A DNA stretch of 21,181 nt from Candidatus Coatesiibacteriota bacterium (GCA_014728185.1 WJMB01000021.1:1-21181); one strand, 5' to 3'. Numbered from the stretch's first letter, positions 1 through 7,009 are shown. Notes: generated by a model from the sequence alone, not told the origin. A program made the numbers and translations.

Positions 1-493
1 CCCCCAGGTAGACCCCGCCAACGGAGAACAGGGCGGCGGTCAGGCCGATGAGCAGCGCCGGCAGCCAGATGCTCACCCGCAGCAGCGACAGGCTCAAACC
101 CGCAGCCAGGGCGTCGATACTGGTGGCCACCGAAAGCAGCACCAACGACCAGCCCCGGGTCGGGTCGACAGGCGCAGCCTCCGTCTCCTCATCCTTCCTC
201 GCATCCGCCTTCCTCGCATCCGCGCGCAGGGAGCCGATGATCATCCTGGCGGCGACGAGGATCAGCAGGCCGAAGGCCACCCAGTGATCCACCGCGGCGA
301 TCAGCTCGTAGACGGCCAGACCGATGGACCAGCCCACGAGGGTCATCGCCGCCTGGAAGAAGCCGAAATGCCAACCCAGGCGGAAGGCGTGACCGGGGTT
401 GATTTCGCGCAAAGTGACGCCGGCGGCCAGTGAGACCGCCAGGGCGTCGGTGGCCAGAGCTGCGGCCAGCAGAAGTGTCTCCAGCAGTGACAA
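1..493 (-). CDS. mntP: MntP-family manganese efflux pump (partial, C-terminus off the left edge)
   Basis: Inner-membrane Mn(II) exporter of the MntP (DUF204) family. I translated the minus strand from a TTG codon at 493. The start is chosen because a GGGGGAGGA Shine-Dalgarno lies just upstream and translation begins directly with the first helix, SLLETLLLAAALATDALAVS. About 164 residues are visible; E. coli MntP has 188, so the last 20-odd residues are missing beyond the edge. Two family-typical Asp-containing segments are present: ATDALAVS near residue 15 and ATSIDALAAG near residue 120. The helix GGR/AARMIIGSLR in the middle also matches the family. The cytoplasmic loop carries an in-frame duplication, ADARK-ADARK, encoded by two 15-bp copies at 194-223. 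No ATG start fits this frame, so ATG-only gene calling would miss it. I do not recognise a yybP-ykoY manganese riboswitch upstream. Family assignment is confident. Confidence 0.88.
   Translation of the reverse strand, partial: MSLLETLLLAAALATDALAVSLAAGVTLREINPGHAFRLGWHFGFFQAAMTLVGWSIGLAVYELIAAVDHWVAFGLLILVAARMIIGSLRADARKADARKDEETEAAPVDPTRGWSLVLLSVATSIDALAAGLSLSLLRVSIWLPALLIGLTAALFSVGGVYLG
194..223. repeat. 15-bp in-frame tandem duplication inside mntP
   Basis: Unit CTTCCTCGCATCCGC is present twice, perfectly, at 194-208 and 209-223. It encodes the repeated ADARK in the variable loop of MntP, so it keeps the frame and is probably neutral. Confidence 0.9.
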
Positions 494-515
494 GCCATCC
501 TCCCCCGTACCAGTC

Positions 516-537
516 CGCGAAGTTTACCAGCTTCGCG
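516..537 (-). promoter_or_regulatory. 7-bp inverted repeat immediately upstream of mntP
   Basis: CGCGAAG (516-522) and CTTCGCG (531-537) form a perfect 7-bp stem with an 8-nt loop, just before the mntP ribosome binding site. It could be an operator for a metal regulator or an mRNA hairpin. The sequence alone does not decide, and it does not match an MntR box I know. Confidence 0.4.
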
Positions 538-556
538 CCGCCGAGGACAACGGGCC

Positions 557-585
557 TTGCCACCCACCTCTCTTCCTGCTATATT
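557..585 (+). promoter_or_regulatory. Sigma70-type promoter driving the 592-867 non-coding unit
   Basis: TTGCCA (557-562), a 17-nt spacer, then TATATT (580-585), with an extended -10 TG at 577-578. Five of six bases match consensus in each hexamer. Predicted transcription start is near 592, pointing rightwards, divergent from mntP. Confidence 0.55.
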
Positions 586-591
586 GGTGTC

Positions 592-867
592 GTTCTAAGC
601 GACCGACCGCGGCGATCCCACCTCGACCCGGCCGGTCCGACCATCAACCCCAACGGGAGCGTCCCGGGAATGTTCAAGGCGTAGACCAACCGACGGCGGC
701 CGGGGGCCAGCAGAAGACGCTTGTGGATATACGCGTCTTTAAAAAGCCCGTCGGCCGATAACCGCCGCCCGAGTGTTCGCGGGCGGGTTGGCCCGCGCTG
801 ATATGCGACAAACTATCCGCCAACAAACGAGTTACCGTCGGAGCGCAACGCGCGGCCGACGGTTTTT
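592..867 (+). ncRNA. Candidate structured non-coding RNA or attenuator leader with alternative hairpins
   Basis: Between a good promoter and a strong terminator lie about 275 nt with no credible ORF. Only a 4-codon ATG TTC AAG GCG TAG at 670 follows a purine-rich run. Visible stems: AAGACGC 714-720 with GCGTCTT 733-739; CCGACGG 690-696 with CCGTCGG 748-754, enclosing the first; CCGCCCG 765-771 with CGGGCGG 780-786; and CGCGGGC 778-784 with GCCCGCG 791-797. The last two overlap and exclude each other. The 7-mers of the second stem recur as the two arms of the terminator, so a terminator/antiterminator switch can be drawn. It does not look like RNase P RNA, tmRNA, SRP RNA or 6S RNA to me. It may be an sRNA, or a leader for the ABC-F gene 410 nt downstream. 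Confidence 0.45.
835..867 (+). terminator. Rho-independent terminator
   Basis: CCGTCGG (835-841) pairs with CCGACGG (856-862). An inner GCGC/GCGC stem (843-846, 850-853) closes an AAC loop, and TTTTT follows at 863-867. This is a strong intrinsic terminator with no coding gene immediately upstream on this strand. Confidence 0.75.
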
Positions 868-1279
868 GTATCGGCGAGGGGAACGGACAACCTATCCCGA
901 CCGACTGTTTTGCTGATGCTGATAGCAGGAATGATGCGCGGTCATTACCGGTTCGTGGGCGGATAGCAAGAAAGCGGCGGTAGACCGGCTGCTTCTTGGA
1001 CCCTGAGTGTATCGCGGTTGAGAAATCCCAAGGGTGGGTGGGTCCAGCCCAATCGGCCTGGGTTGATCCGGATGCCTTTCAGCATATCTGGGATTGGTGG
1101 ATCGTCGGTGTAACCGCGAGTGTCATCCCTGGTATAGATGTCGTGTGCTCTGAGTGTTGTCTCTCTGAAGGCTGATGGCGCCGTTGCGTCAGTTGTCGCG
1201 CGAGAGGCGTGTCCCGCGGCCTGTAGCGGATCGGCGTCTTTTACCCGCCCCGTCGGGAAGACCTGAAGGAAAGGATTTC
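868..1279. other. Gene-free stretch upstream of the ABC-F gene
   Basis: No supportable ORF. The only notable item is a possible extended -10 element, TG-G-TATAGA at 1130-1138, without a clear -35, which could start ABC-F transcription about 135 nt before its ATG. Confidence 0.4.
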
Positions 1280-2881
1280 ATGCTGCAACTGCGCGGTATC
1301 GTCAAGGAGTTCGGCGGACGGCGGATCCTCGACAAGCTGAGCCTCGAGGTCGGCCGTCGCGACCGCCTGGCGCTCATCGGCGAGAACGGCAGCGGCAAGT
1401 CGACGCTGCTCAGGCTGATCGCCGGTCACCTCGAGCCCGACGCCGGATCGCTCCACCGGGCCGCCGATGTGCGGGTGGGTTACCTGGAGCAGGGCGCGGG
1501 CGGAAGCGGTGGCGAGGGGGTCGGCACCCTGCTCGAGCGCGGCCTGGAGCGCCTGCGGCCCGGCCTGGCCGCGCTGTGGCGCGGAGCCGCCGCCGGGGAC
1601 CCCGTCGCCGTCGACGAGCTGCTCAACCGGCGCGGCTATCGACTGGCCGAGAGGCTGACGCGGATCGCCGAGCGCCTGGGCGTGGCGCGGGAGCGCCTGG
1701 ACGGCCCCTCGCTGACACTCTCGGGCGGCGAGCTGGCCCGCTTCGACCTGGCTGTTCTGCTGACCGCCGAGCCCGAGCTGCTGCTCCTCGACGAGCCCAC
1801 CAACTACCTGGACCTCGAGGGCCTGGCCCGGGCCGAGGAGCTGCTCGGCGGCTACCCCGGGGCCTTCATCGTGGTCAGTCACGACCGCGTCTTCCTCGAC
1901 GCCGTCGCCGCCGAAACCCTGGAGCTGGAGGACGGGAGATCGCGCCGCTACCACGGTGGCTACAGTGCCTACCGGGAGCGCCGCGACGCCGAGATCGCCG
2001 CCGCCTGGGAGGACTTCCATCAGGCCAAGCGGGAGCGGCGCAAGCTGCTGGCCGGGATGAACAGGCGGCTGGGCATCGTGAGAACCATCGAGGGCAAAGG
2101 GGGCGGTTTCGCCGGAACGGCCCACGCCAACCGCCGGGGTTCGATGTATTACGATCGCAAGGCCGCCAAGCTCAGCAAGACCGTCAATGTCGTCCAGCGG
2201 CGCATCGCCGAGATCGAGAGCGAGCGGCTGACCCCGCCCAAGTCCTACACCCTGCGCATCGCCCCACCCCTGGGCGGCGCGGAGCGCTCGGCGGAGCTGG
2301 TCGCCCGGGCCGACGACCTGTTCTACGCCCACCCCGGCGGCCCCGAGCTCTTCGGTGGTCTCGAGCTGCGCCTCTGGCGTGGTCGCAAGCTGCAACTAAC
2401 CGGACCCAACGGGGGCGGCAAGACCACGCTGATCCGCCTGCTGCTGGGCGAACTGCTACCAAACCGGGGGAGCTGCGGCCTCGGCGCCAACGTGATGGTC
2501 TTCCACGCCGACCAGCGCACCCTGGGGCTGCCCGCCGGAGAGACCGTCTGGGACTGCCTGCGACGGCGCAGCGACGCCAACCGGCGCGAGCTGCATCACC
2601 TGCTGGCCCGGCTGCTCTTCCGGGAGAGCGACCTCGAGAAGCCCGTGGAGGTCCTCTCCGGCGGTGAGCGCTCCCGGCTTTTCCTGGCGCTGATCGGCGC
2701 CACCCGGGCCAACCTGCTCATCCTCGACGAGCCCACCGCCCACCTGGACCTGCAGAGCATCGAGGCCCTCGAGGAGGCCCTGGCCGCCTACGACGGCAGC
2801 CTGCTCTTCGTCAGCCACGACCGGGCCTTCGGCGAGCGCCTGGCCGACGAGCGCCTGGAGATCCCCGGCCCGCGATCGTGA
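1280..2881 (+). CDS. ABC-F family ATP-binding protein (ribosome-associated type)
   Basis: Soluble protein with two tandem ABC ATPase domains and no membrane segment, the ABC-F architecture; members act on ribosomes (translation factors or antibiotic-resistance ribosome protection). 533 residues from ATG 1280, chosen for the AAGGAAAGGA ribosome site just upstream; the frame is open further upstream to 1175 but that extension is not conserved-looking. Domain 1: Walker A GENGSGKST (residues 34-42), signature LSGGE (147-151), Walker B LLLLDEPTNYLD (167-178), H-loop SHD (200-202). A charged, probably helical-hairpin linker spans about 230-325. Domain 2: Walker A GPNGGGKTT (375-383), LSGGERSR (459-466), LLILDEPTAHLD (479-490), SHD (512-514). 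All catalytic motifs are intact. It stands alone, preceded by a non-coding unit with a terminator, a layout known for attenuated ABC-F resistance genes. Whether it gives resistance or is housekeeping cannot be told from sequence. Confidence 0.9.
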   Translation: MLQLRGIVKEFGGRRILDKLSLEVGRRDRLALIGENGSGKSTLLRLIAGHLEPDAGSLHRAADVRVGYLEQGAGGSGGEGVGTLLERGLERLRPGLAALWRGAAAGDPVAVDELLNRRGYRLAERLTRIAERLGVARERLDGPSLTLSGGELARFDLAVLLTAEPELLLLDEPTNYLDLEGLARAEELLGGYPGAFIVVSHDRVFLDAVAAETLELEDGRSRRYHGGYSAYRERRDAEIAAAWEDFHQAKRERRKLLAGMNRRLGIVRTIEGKGGGFAGTAHANRRGSMYYDRKAAKLSKTVNVVQRRIAEIESERLTPPKSYTLRIAPPLGGAERSAELVARADDLFYAHPGGPELFGGLELRLWRGRKLQLTGPNGGGKTTLIRLLLGELLPNRGSCGLGANVMVFHADQRTLGLPAGETVWDCLRRRSDANRRELHHLLARLLFRESDLEKPVEVLSGGERSRLFLALIGATRANLLILDEPTAHLDLQSIEALEEALAAYDGSLLFVSHDRAFGERLADERLEIPGPRS

Positions 2882-3275
2882 TTGGTGATGGGTGTGAGGG
2901 CTCCGGACTGATCGATCCACCGGCCTAGGATCAAGGGCCGTCGGAACAGCTTGAATCCCAGGTGTACTGGTAGAATCATCGATCGCCGCCACGAAAGCCG
3001 TAAGCGAAGACAACGCCCACCTTATCCGCGATCAGCCGTCTTCTCGATTGGAGATGGCCTTTCATCGGCCCATGAGCGTAGCTGACGCCCTGTTGATAAC
3101 AGCGCACCTTCATCACCGCCGCTTCTCCACATCGCTTGTTCGATTGCGCAACTCCCGAAAACCCCGCAGCTTGACAAACCAATCCCGCAAACTGGTCCGG
3201 AGCGGTTGCTAACTCTCCCGATTGCTCTGCGGTTTAACACGGCTGGGTTAAGCGATACGCTTCAGCCGCTATAGA

Positions 3276-3292
3276 CGGGCACACTTTTTGCA
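3276..3292 (+). promoter_or_regulatory. Sigma54-like -24/-12 motif upstream of the Roadblock-grpE-dnaJ operon
   Basis: CGGGCACACTTTTTGCA: GG at 3278-3279 and GC at 3290-3291 are 12 bp apart, with CAC after the GG and TTGCA at the end. This matches TGGCACG-N4-TTGCW except at the G of the -24 tail and the flanking T. Predicted start is about 3303. I see no obvious enhancer-binding site. Confidence 0.4.
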
Positions 3293-3300
3293 CACTTATG

Positions 3301-3330
3301 TTGGCGGGCCCTGTGACGGCGTGCTAGACT
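3301..3330 (+). promoter_or_regulatory. Possible sigma70 promoter with extended -10
   Basis: TTGGCG (3301-3306), an 18-nt spacer, and TAGACT (3325-3330) preceded by TG at 3322-3323. Each hexamer is a moderate match. This is an alternative or additional promoter to the sigma54-like motif just upstream. Confidence 0.3.
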
Positions 3331-3421
3331 CTCTGGCGTGCCGTTGAGGCAGACTACCTTCCGCCCACCGTCACATTGGCCGGACGAGACCGCCGGATCC
3401 AGCCGCTGGGATAAAAACACG

Positions 3422-3793
3422 ATGAGCCCGGGACGACTCCAACCGATTCTGCGGCGCACCGTCGAGGCCGTCCGCGGCGCTTTCGCCGCCGCCCTCTTCG
3501 AGGATAACGGCATCCTCGTCTCCGTCTACAGCGCCCGGGCCGACTTCCATGTCGAGACCGCCGCCGACGCCTTCGTCGAGTCCCTGCGCGCCGCCCGACA
3601 AGCAGTAACAACGATGGGCCTGGGCGGCGTCCAGCAACTGATTGTCGAGACCCCCAACGCCACCCTGCTGATCCACCCCCTCTTCGACCATTACAGTCTG
3701 GGACTGGGGCTGGAGCGCCGGGGCAACCTGGGACAGGCCCGCCTGGCGCTCAAGCGCCTCGAGGAGGACCTGCTTCCCGTCATCCACCCCTAG
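3422..3793 (+). CDS. Roadblock/LC7-domain protein
   Basis: Small cytoplasmic protein of the Roadblock/LC7 (MglB-like) fold, a family that binds and regulates Ras-like GTPases such as MglA. From ATG 3422 it is 123 residues, the usual length of one Roadblock domain. The frame is open to ATG/GTG-type codons from 3338, but those 28 extra residues are low-complexity. Family features are an N-terminal helix (LQPILRRTVEAVRG), a strand with ALFEDNGILVSVYS, the central helix before LGLGGVQQLIVET, the strand NATLLIHPL, and the closing GNLGQARLALKRLEEDL helix. The ribosome site is weak. Its stop lies 7 nt before the grpE start, so it is co-transcribed with grpE and dnaJ. No partner GTPase gene is in the window, so the role is unassigned. 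Confidence 0.75.
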   Translation: MSPGRLQPILRRTVEAVRGAFAAALFEDNGILVSVYSARADFHVETAADAFVESLRAARQAVTTMGLGGVQQLIVETPNATLLIHPLFDHYSLGLGLERRGNLGQARLALKRLEEDLLPVIHP

Positions 3794-3800
3794 AAGGAAC

Positions 3801-4412
3801 ATGACCGACGAACAACACGCCGACGAACAGCGACCCGGGGAAGTCTCCGCGGAGCGGGCCGATACTCGTTCCGAGGAGATGATCGAGAAGCCGGGCGGGG
3901 ATAGCGCCGAAGCCGATGGTGATGCGGTAACCGAGCGCTTCGCCGCCCTCAACGACCGCTACCTCCGCCTGGCCGCCGAGTTCGACAACTACCGCAAGCG
4001 CCGCGCCGATCGCGACCAGACCGTGCGCCGCGAGGCCCTGCGCTCCACCCTGGGCGCCCTGCTGCCCGCCCTCGACGATCTGCACCGCGCCGTCGAGCAC
4101 CCCGCCGCCGACGCCGAGGACTATCGCTCCGGTGTGCGCGCCGTGGTGGACAAGCTGGACAGGGCGCTGGAGTCCCTGGGCGTGCGGCGGATGAACCCCC
4201 GGGGCGAGCCCTTCGATCCCGAGCTTCACGAGTGCCTGGCCGCCAAGCCCGACGCCGGCGCCGCGCCGGACACCGTCATCGAGGTCTTCGCCGACGGCTA
4301 CCGCCTGGGCGACTTCGTGCTGCGCCCGGCCCAGGTCGTCGTCGCCGTGGCGGCGGCGGGCGTGGAGAAGCGGAACCCCGAGACCGACCAGACCGGAAAC
4401 GCCGACAAATGA
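3801..4412 (+). CDS. grpE: GrpE nucleotide exchange factor
   Basis: Cofactor that releases ADP from DnaK in the Hsp70 chaperone cycle. 203 residues, a normal GrpE length. An acidic, probably disordered N-terminus (to about residue 45) is followed by the dimerising helix containing LAAEFDNYRKRRADRD, then the four-helix region LGALLPALDDLHRAVEH and the C-terminal beta domain with NPRGEPFDPELHECL and VLRPAQVVVA. These are the GrpE hallmarks; the final residues are a degenerate charged tail. AAGGAA just before the ATG is a good ribosome site. The TGA stop overlaps the dnaJ ATG (ATGA), indicating translational coupling. dnaK and hrcA, often adjacent in other bacteria, are not in the window. Confidence 0.95.
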   Translation: MTDEQHADEQRPGEVSAERADTRSEEMIEKPGGDSAEADGDAVTERFAALNDRYLRLAAEFDNYRKRRADRDQTVRREALRSTLGALLPALDDLHRAVEHPAADAEDYRSGVRAVVDKLDRALESLGVRRMNPRGEPFDPELHECLAAKPDAGAAPDTVIEVFADGYRLGDFVLRPAQVVVAVAAAGVEKRNPETDQTGNADK

Positions 4413-5527
4413 GCAAGGACTACTACCAGATACTCGGAGTGCCCGAGGACGCCTCCGCCGAGGACGTCAAGCGCGCCTATCGCGAGCTGGCCAAGAAGTA
4501 CCACCCGGACCGCAACAAGGGCGACGCCGCCGCCGAGAAGCGCTTCAAGGAGGTCGGCGAGGCCTACGACGTCCTCAAGGACCCCCAGAAGCGCAAGCAG
4601 TACGATACCATCCGGCGCTACGGCGGCAACTACGATCCCTCCGGCGGCGGCCCCGGCGGCGGCTACACCTGGACGCGCAACTTCGGCGGCGGCCGTCGCG
4701 GCGCCGACCCCCGCGACATCTTCGGCGGAGGTTTCGGCGGTCTGGGCGACATCTTCGGCGATCTCTTCGGACGGGCCGGCGGACGCACCGCTCAGCGTGA
4801 ACGCGGCGCCGCTGGTCAGGACATCACCCTGACCGTCGCCGTGGACTTCGAGCTGGCGGCCAAAGGCGGCAAGATCAAAGTCAGCGTGCCCACCAACGCC
4901 CAGTGTCAGACCTGCCGGGGCTCTGGCGGCGCGCCGGGCTCCTCCTGGGCCGATTGCCCCGACTGCGACGGCAGCGGCAAGCTGACCGACAGCCAGGGCG
5001 GTTTCGGCATCAGCCGCACCTGTCCGCGCTGCCTGGGCCGGGGCGTCGTCCCCGAGCGACCCTGCCCCGACTGCCACGGCACCGGCCGCGCCCCCTCCGA
5101 CACCCGCATCGCCGTGACCATCCCCGCGGGGATCACCGAGAGCCAGAAGATCCGTCTCTCCGGCCGCGGCGAGCCGGGCAGCGGTGGAGCGCCCCCCGGC
5201 GACCTCTACGTCAAGGTCCGCGTCAAGCCCCATCCCCGTTACACCCGCAAGGGCGCCGACGTCCACACCGTCGAGGAGATACCCCTGACCACCGCCGTCC
5301 TGGGCGGCGAGGTCTGTACGCCCACCATCCACGGCGAGGTCTGCGTCAAGGTCCCCCCGGGCTCCCAGCCGGGCACCAAGCTGCGCCTCAAGCGCAAGGG
5401 CATCCACGTCGAGCACTCCGGCCGCACCGGTGATCACTACGTCGAGCTCCAGATCAAGCTGCCGGACAAGCTCACCCAGGAGCAGCGCCGCAAGTTCACC
5501 ACCTTTGCGAAGAGCCTGGACGAATAA
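4409..5527 (+). CDS. dnaJ: DnaJ co-chaperone (Hsp40, type I)
   Basis: Stimulates DnaK ATPase and delivers unfolded clients. 372 residues from the ATG that overlaps the grpE stop. The J domain occupies residues 1-70 with the essential HPD at 32-34. A Gly/Phe-rich linker runs from about 73 to 135. The zinc region has four motifs, CQTCRGSG (166), CPDCDGSG (183), CPRCLGRG (205) and CPDCHGTG (219), so both zinc centres are intact. The C-terminal substrate-binding domains follow, with VTIPAGITESQKIRLSGRGE and GDLYVKVRVKPH. All parts of a full type I DnaJ are present. It is the last gene of the operon, and the tRNA promoter begins 10 nt after its stop. Confidence 0.96.
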   Translation: MSKDYYQILGVPEDASAEDVKRAYRELAKKYHPDRNKGDAAAEKRFKEVGEAYDVLKDPQKRKQYDTIRRYGGNYDPSGGGPGGGYTWTRNFGGGRRGADPRDIFGGGFGGLGDIFGDLFGRAGGRTAQRERGAAGQDITLTVAVDFELAAKGGKIKVSVPTNAQCQTCRGSGGAPGSSWADCPDCDGSGKLTDSQGGFGISRTCPRCLGRGVVPERPCPDCHGTGRAPSDTRIAVTIPAGITESQKIRLSGRGEPGSGGAPPGDLYVKVRVKPHPRYTRKGADVHTVEEIPLTTAVLGGEVCTPTIHGEVCVKVPPGSQPGTKLRLKRKGIHVEHSGRTGDHYVELQIKLPDKLTQEQRRKFTTFAKSLDE

Positions 5528-5537
5528 CCGACAAAGC

Positions 5538-5566
5538 TTGACACCCCGCCGCGCCTTTGGCAAAAT
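5538..5566 (+). promoter_or_regulatory. Promoter of the tRNA-Asn gene
   Basis: Perfect -35 TTGACA (5538-5543), exact 17-nt spacer, -10 CAAAAT (5561-5566, four of six). The predicted start near 5573 leaves a leader of about 33 nt before the tRNA. Confidence 0.65.
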
Positions 5567-5605
5567 ACGTCTCCGCGCCGACACCGGCGCCACAGCACAG
5601 TTCAT

Positions 5606-5680
5606 TCCTCGGTAGCTCAATGGTAGAGCAATCGGCTGTTAACCGATTGGTTGCTGGTTCGAGTCCGGCCCGAGGAGCCA
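5606..5680 (+). tRNA. tRNA-Asn (anticodon GTT)
   Basis: 75-nt cloverleaf with encoded CCA. The acceptor TCCTCGG (5606-5612) pairs with CCGAGGA (5670-5676), with discriminator G at 5677 and CCA at 5678-5680. The D arm contains AGCTCAATGGTAGAGC, the anticodon stem is ATCGG/CCGAT around loop CTGTTAA, and the T loop is TTCGAGT. The anticodon GTT reads Asn codons AAC/AAU. It has its own promoter upstream and terminator directly after the CCA. Its last 10 bases recur at 7155-7164. Confidence 0.96.
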
Positions 5681-5681
5681 C

Positions 5682-5707
5682 GGGGGCTGGTTCAGCCCCC
5701 GCTTTTT
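5682..5707 (+). terminator. Terminator of tRNA-Asn
   Basis: GGGGGCTG (5682-5689) and CAGCCCCC (5693-5700) form an 8-bp stem with a GTT loop, followed by GC and TTTTT. A near-identical copy stands at 7166-7192 and a decayed one at about 5769-5794. Confidence 0.85.
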
Positions 5708-5768
5708 ATAATACGTTTGCGGAGAGGGCCACGTGTCGGTGATGGACCCAGCCGCGACAGCCCGCCCG

Positions 5769-5794
5769 GGAACTGATTCAACCCCCGCTTTTCA
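5769..5794 (+). repeat. Decayed third copy of the tRNA terminator sequence
   Basis: CGGGAACTGATTCAACCCCC followed by GCTTTT resembles the tRNA-Asn terminator, but the left arm is mutated so the stem is largely lost. Confidence 0.4.
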
Positions 5795-5928
5795 TTGTTC
5801 ATTGGTGGGTAGGTAGGGCCGTCTGCTGGCGATTGCCCACGCCGTCCGCCATGGGGGCGACGCCCGAAACCTGTAGGAGCAGATCGTGACCTGGGCGGTA
5901 GACGTGGAGGTGAATCGGAACCTCCTCA

Positions 5929-5986
5929 ATGCAATCCAAAATGCAATCCAAAATGCAACCCAAAAGCAATCCATAATTCAATCCAA
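5929..5986. repeat. 12-bp tandem repeat array
   Basis: Unit ATGCAATCCAAA: two perfect copies (5929-5940, 5941-5952), one with a single change (5953-5964), then two shorter degenerate units to 5986. Confidence 0.85.
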
Positions 5987-6076
5987 GGGGCCGCCGAGGC
6001 ACCGCCCGCTGACTATGTCCACCAGCAGGGGTGGGTTTTTTAACGGCATTCCGCAACGCCCCGTGGCGGCTTCTAC

Positions 6077-6104
6077 ATGCACCGAATCTGATGCACCGAA
6101 TCTG
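6077..6104. repeat. 14-bp tandem duplication
   Basis: ATGCACCGAATCTG occurs twice in direct succession (6077-6090, 6091-6104), perfectly. Confidence 0.9.
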
Positions 6105-6262
6105 GAGGAAGCCGTCGTTGACACCGTTATGCGAGGCGGAGACACCGATACTAACGCCGTCATCTGTGGCGCGCTTCTTGTCGCTGCGGGACGCTGCTGT
6201 TGCATCTGCCACAAGATATGTCGCGACCGAATCTATTCACACCCGCAAGGAGATTTACCACA

Positions 6263-7009
6263 GTGGACATCCCACGAATATTCAACATCAGTGAAAGTGC
6301 TCACCGCATCCACAACCCGATCACATCCGAAAAGCTCGCCACTCTCGGCGCGGCGCTGCGTCTGGAATCGGGGGCCCGGGTGCTCGACCTCGGCAGCGGT
6401 TCGGGGGAGATGCTGTGCACTTGGGCTCATGACCACGACGTCATCGGCATCGGCATCGACATGAGCCGGTTGTTCACGGAACAAGCAAAACTCCGTGCTG
6501 AAGAACTCGGCGTCGCCAATCAAGTCAAGTTCATCCATGGCGATGCCGCCGGCTATGTCTCTGACGAGAAGGTCGATGTGGCAGCCTGTATCGGTGCCAC
6601 CTGGATCAACGGGGGAGTCGCCGGCACTATTGAGCTTCTGGCGCGGAGCCTGCGCCCCGGAGGGATCATCCTCATCGGCGAGCCCTACTGGCGGCAGTTA
6701 CCGCCTACGGAAGATGTTGCCAAGGGATGTCTTGCCAACGCAATCTCCGACTTCCTCTTGCTTCCTGAACTACTCGCTTCTTTCGGCCACCTTGGCTGTG
6801 ACGTCGTTGAAATGGTTCTTGCAGGCCAAGATGGTTGGGACAGATATGAGGCTGCCAAATGGCTCACCATGCGCCGATGGATTGAAGCCAACCCCGACGA
6901 CGAGTTCACGAAAGAGGTTCGAGCCAAACTGACTTCGGAACCCGAGCGCTACACCGCCTACACGCGTGAATACCTGGGCTGGGGTGTGTTCGCGCTGATG
7001 ACGCGGTGA
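6263..7009 (+). CDS. Class I SAM-dependent methyltransferase
   Basis: Small-molecule-type methyltransferase, 248 residues from a GTG at 6263. That start is chosen because AAGGAG lies 10 nt upstream and the protein then begins (M)DIPRIFNISESAHRIHNP; the frame is open to an ATG at 6200, but those residues look non-conserved. The SAM-binding motif I is VLDLGSGSGEML (residues 40-51), followed by an acidic GIGIDMS strand end and the motif GDAAGYV. The post-motif region is RSLRPGGIILIGEPYWR, typical of soluble class I enzymes. The substrate cannot be read from the sequence. The gene stands alone in a lower-GC segment bracketed by copies of the tRNA-Asn 3' end. Its third codon positions are less GC-rich than those of the flanking genes, which suggests acquisition by transfer. 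Confidence 0.82.
   Translation: MDIPRIFNISESAHRIHNPITSEKLATLGAALRLESGARVLDLGSGSGEMLCTWAHDHDVIGIGIDMSRLFTEQAKLRAEELGVANQVKFIHGDAAGYVSDEKVDVAACIGATWINGGVAGTIELLARSLRPGGIILIGEPYWRQLPPTEDVAKGCLANAISDFLLLPELLASFGHLGCDVVEMVLAGQDGWDRYEAAKWLTMRRWIEANPDDEFTKEVRAKLTSEPERYTAYTREYLGWGVFALMTR

Larger units (their letters stand above)
2882..3421. other. Gene-free stretch between the ABC-F gene and the Roadblock-grpE-dnaJ operon
   Basis: No convincing ORF on either strand; short minus-strand frames at 2976-3240 overlap each other and have no good start or homologous look. The right part holds the sigma54-like motif at 3276-3292 and a possible extended -10 at 3322-3330. No CIRCE (HrcA) operator is visible despite the chaperone genes downstream. 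Confidence 0.5.
5681..6262. other. Gene-free, repeat-bearing stretch between tRNA-Asn and the methyltransferase
   Basis: No supportable gene. It contains the tRNA terminator, its decayed copy, a 12-bp tandem array (5929-5986), a weak terminator-like hairpin CCACC/GGTGG with six Ts (6019-6041), and a 14-bp tandem duplication (6077-6104). A 137-codon minus-strand frame here has no homologous look and is not called. Confidence 0.5.

Noticed and set aside
592..867. Identification of the non-coding unit as tmRNA, RNase P RNA, SRP RNA or 6S RNA
   Set aside because: None of their conserved cores is present: no GGAAGGAAGCAGCC-like SRP loop, no GAGGAAAGUCC P RNA segment, and no tRNA-like CCA end.
1241..2395. 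Long minus-strand frame (384 codons) opposite the ABC-F gene
   Set aside because: It lies wholly antisense to a clear two-domain ATPase, has biased Gly/Ala/Leu/Gln composition and no domain. It is a shadow produced by high-GC codon use.
4298..5620. Minus-strand frame of 440 codons opposite dnaJ
   Set aside because: Antisense to an intact DnaJ and running into the tRNA region; repetitive Ala/Gly/Val composition.
5799..6212. 137-codon minus-strand ORF in the tRNA-to-methyltransferase gap
   Set aside because: It is built over tandem repeats, has no ribosome site, and shows no domain.
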